From Chloroflexota bacterium (lineage in GTDB: Bacteria; Chloroflexota; Anaerolineae; J102): DNA of 7,775 nt. Below, piece by piece: positions 7,053-7,775 of the stretch. Every line of letters starts with the position of its first letter. Positions within the stretch are counted from its first letter, which is position 1. The translations under genes and the position numbers were made by a program. The stretch spans positions 1,501 through 9,275 of the forward strand of contig JAADFV010000243.1 of the NCBI GenBank assembly GCA_013152695.1. Reading direction: 5' to 3'. The notes under the pieces were generated by a model. That model did not search any database. It saw only the letters and a program-made list of their open reading frames with translations, and was not told where the DNA came from.

Positions 7053-7775
7053 ATGCCCTTTTATATGACACACCTCCGCAAACCGATTCAGTGGCTTCTC
7101 CTTGCTCTTCTCACTACCCTCACTCTCCTGGTCTTCCTCTTTTCTTTTCTCTCGCCGGGTACTTTTGCTCTTTCCCAAGCGCAAAGCACACCCGTAACGG
7201 TTCTCTCCTACCCCGAGCAAAACTGCTACCAGCTCAATCCCACCCCCGATCCGGCCGAGATTTACCAGGTTCGTACCCTCACCCTCACCCTACCCATCCC
7301 CTTTACGGGCACCATTACCGAAGCCACCCTACTCCTGCGTTCGACCAATGTGCGCTCTGGCAGCGTACATCCCATCTTTGTCAACGGGCATGATACTGGC
7401 TACGCCCCCCCACCCGACACCAATCATACCTGTGAGAATAAAGACCCAGGCGCCATTCGCGAGTACAGCATACCGCCAGAATGGCTGGTTCCTGGCAGCA
7501 ACACCGTGCGCCTGACCAGTGAGGGCACTACGGATGCCTGGGGTGTCGATTACGTCGCCATCCGGGTGCGAGGGACAGATCTGCAAAGCGGACAATTCAT
7601 CGATGTCACATTTCCGGGCGAAAACGAACAACCTGTGCCCGCCGTCATCCTCGAACCCGCCCAGCACGACAGCCCCCGGCCCTTACTCATCCTCTTCCAT
7701 GGTTGGAAAGGCCAACCCATCGATCCCTACACTACTGATTATCTTACGGCTGCAGTGCAACGGGGCTGGTACGTC
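7053..7775 (+). CDS. Exported protein with beta-rich N-terminal region and start of an alpha/beta-hydrolase domain (3' partial)
   Basis: The frame is open to the window end; 241 codons are visible. Residues 1 to about 42 form a Sec-type signal: basic HLRK, then a long hydrophobic stretch (WLLLALLTTLTLLVFLFSFL) and a possible cleavage near FALSQA. Residues 48 to 175 are rich in Thr, Val and Pro, with alternating hydrophobic patterns such as RTLTLTLPIPF and NTVRLTSEG. They have two Cys (C58, C127) and look like a beta-sandwich or carbohydrate-binding-like module. From about residue 182 a new domain begins; RPLLILFHGWKG (209 to 220) matches the first strand and HGxxG oxyanion motif of esterases, prolyl-oligopeptidase-like and dienelactone-hydrolase-like enzymes. 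The catalytic Ser, Asp and His lie beyond the window. No SD site precedes ATG 7053; ATG 7065 is an in-frame alternative. The substrate is unknown. Confidence 0.8.
   Translation, partial: MPFYMTHLRKPIQWLLLALLTTLTLLVFLFSFLSPGTFALSQAQSTPVTVLSYPEQNCYQLNPTPDPAEIYQVRTLTLTLPIPFTGTITEATLLLRSTNVRSGSVHPIFVNGHDTGYAPPPDTNHTCENKDPGAIREYSIPPEWLVPGSNTVRLTSEGTTDAWGVDYVAIRVRGTDLQSGQFIDVTFPGENEQPVPAVILEPAQHDSPRPLLILFHGWKGQPIDPYTTDYLTAAVQRGWYV

Noticed and set aside
7329..7667. A 112-codon minus-strand frame inside the exported hydrolase gene
   Set aside because: It is a shadow of the plus-strand reading frame without start signals or family features.

Overview
The window looks like an ordinary chromosomal segment of a moderately GC-rich bacterium. 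I lean towards Chloroflexota (Anaerolineae or a relative). Reasons are the GroEL/GroES type with a GGM-rich tail, HrcA/CIRCE control of groESL, the GT4 and saccharopine-dehydrogenase-like proteins, and a C-rich coding strand with few Shine-Dalgarno (SD) sites. This assignment is inferred from protein style and is not proven. No mobile element, CRISPR array, tRNA or rRNA was seen.

Left block, positions 1 to 4266, plus strand. Four genes are closely spaced: a dicluster [4Fe-4S] ferredoxin-like protein (open at the 5' edge), a saccharopine dehydrogenase/lysine 6-dehydrogenase-like oxidoreductase, an MFS transporter of the FHS/MFSD4 type, and a GT4 glycosyltransferase. Gaps of about 33, 19 and 31 bases suggest one transcript, although the predicted functions form no obvious pathway. 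None of the three visible internal starts has a recognisable SD site.

Middle, positions 4267 to 4563. This is a convergent intergenic region holding three small palindromes, one of which resembles a dispersed REP-like element. They are followed by a very strong intrinsic terminator for the minus-strand groESL operon.

Right block, positions 4564 to 6764, minus strand. This is a complete groES-groEL operon with a near-consensus sigma-A promoter (TTGACA, 17 bases, TATGAT). A CIRCE operator lies right at the expected transcription start, and both genes have strong SD sites. The 130-base gap between the two genes holds an 8-base inverted repeat that coincides with a possible internal groEL promoter.

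Right edge, positions 6726 to 7775. An AT-richer, non-coding divergent spacer of about 330 bases carries candidate plus-strand promoters. It is followed by the 5' part of a secreted protein with a beta-rich N-terminal region and the beginning of an alpha/beta-hydrolase domain (HGWKG), cut off by the window end.

I found no convincing new multi-gene system. The best leads are the regulatory architecture around groESL, the palindrome cluster, and the truncated exported hydrolase.
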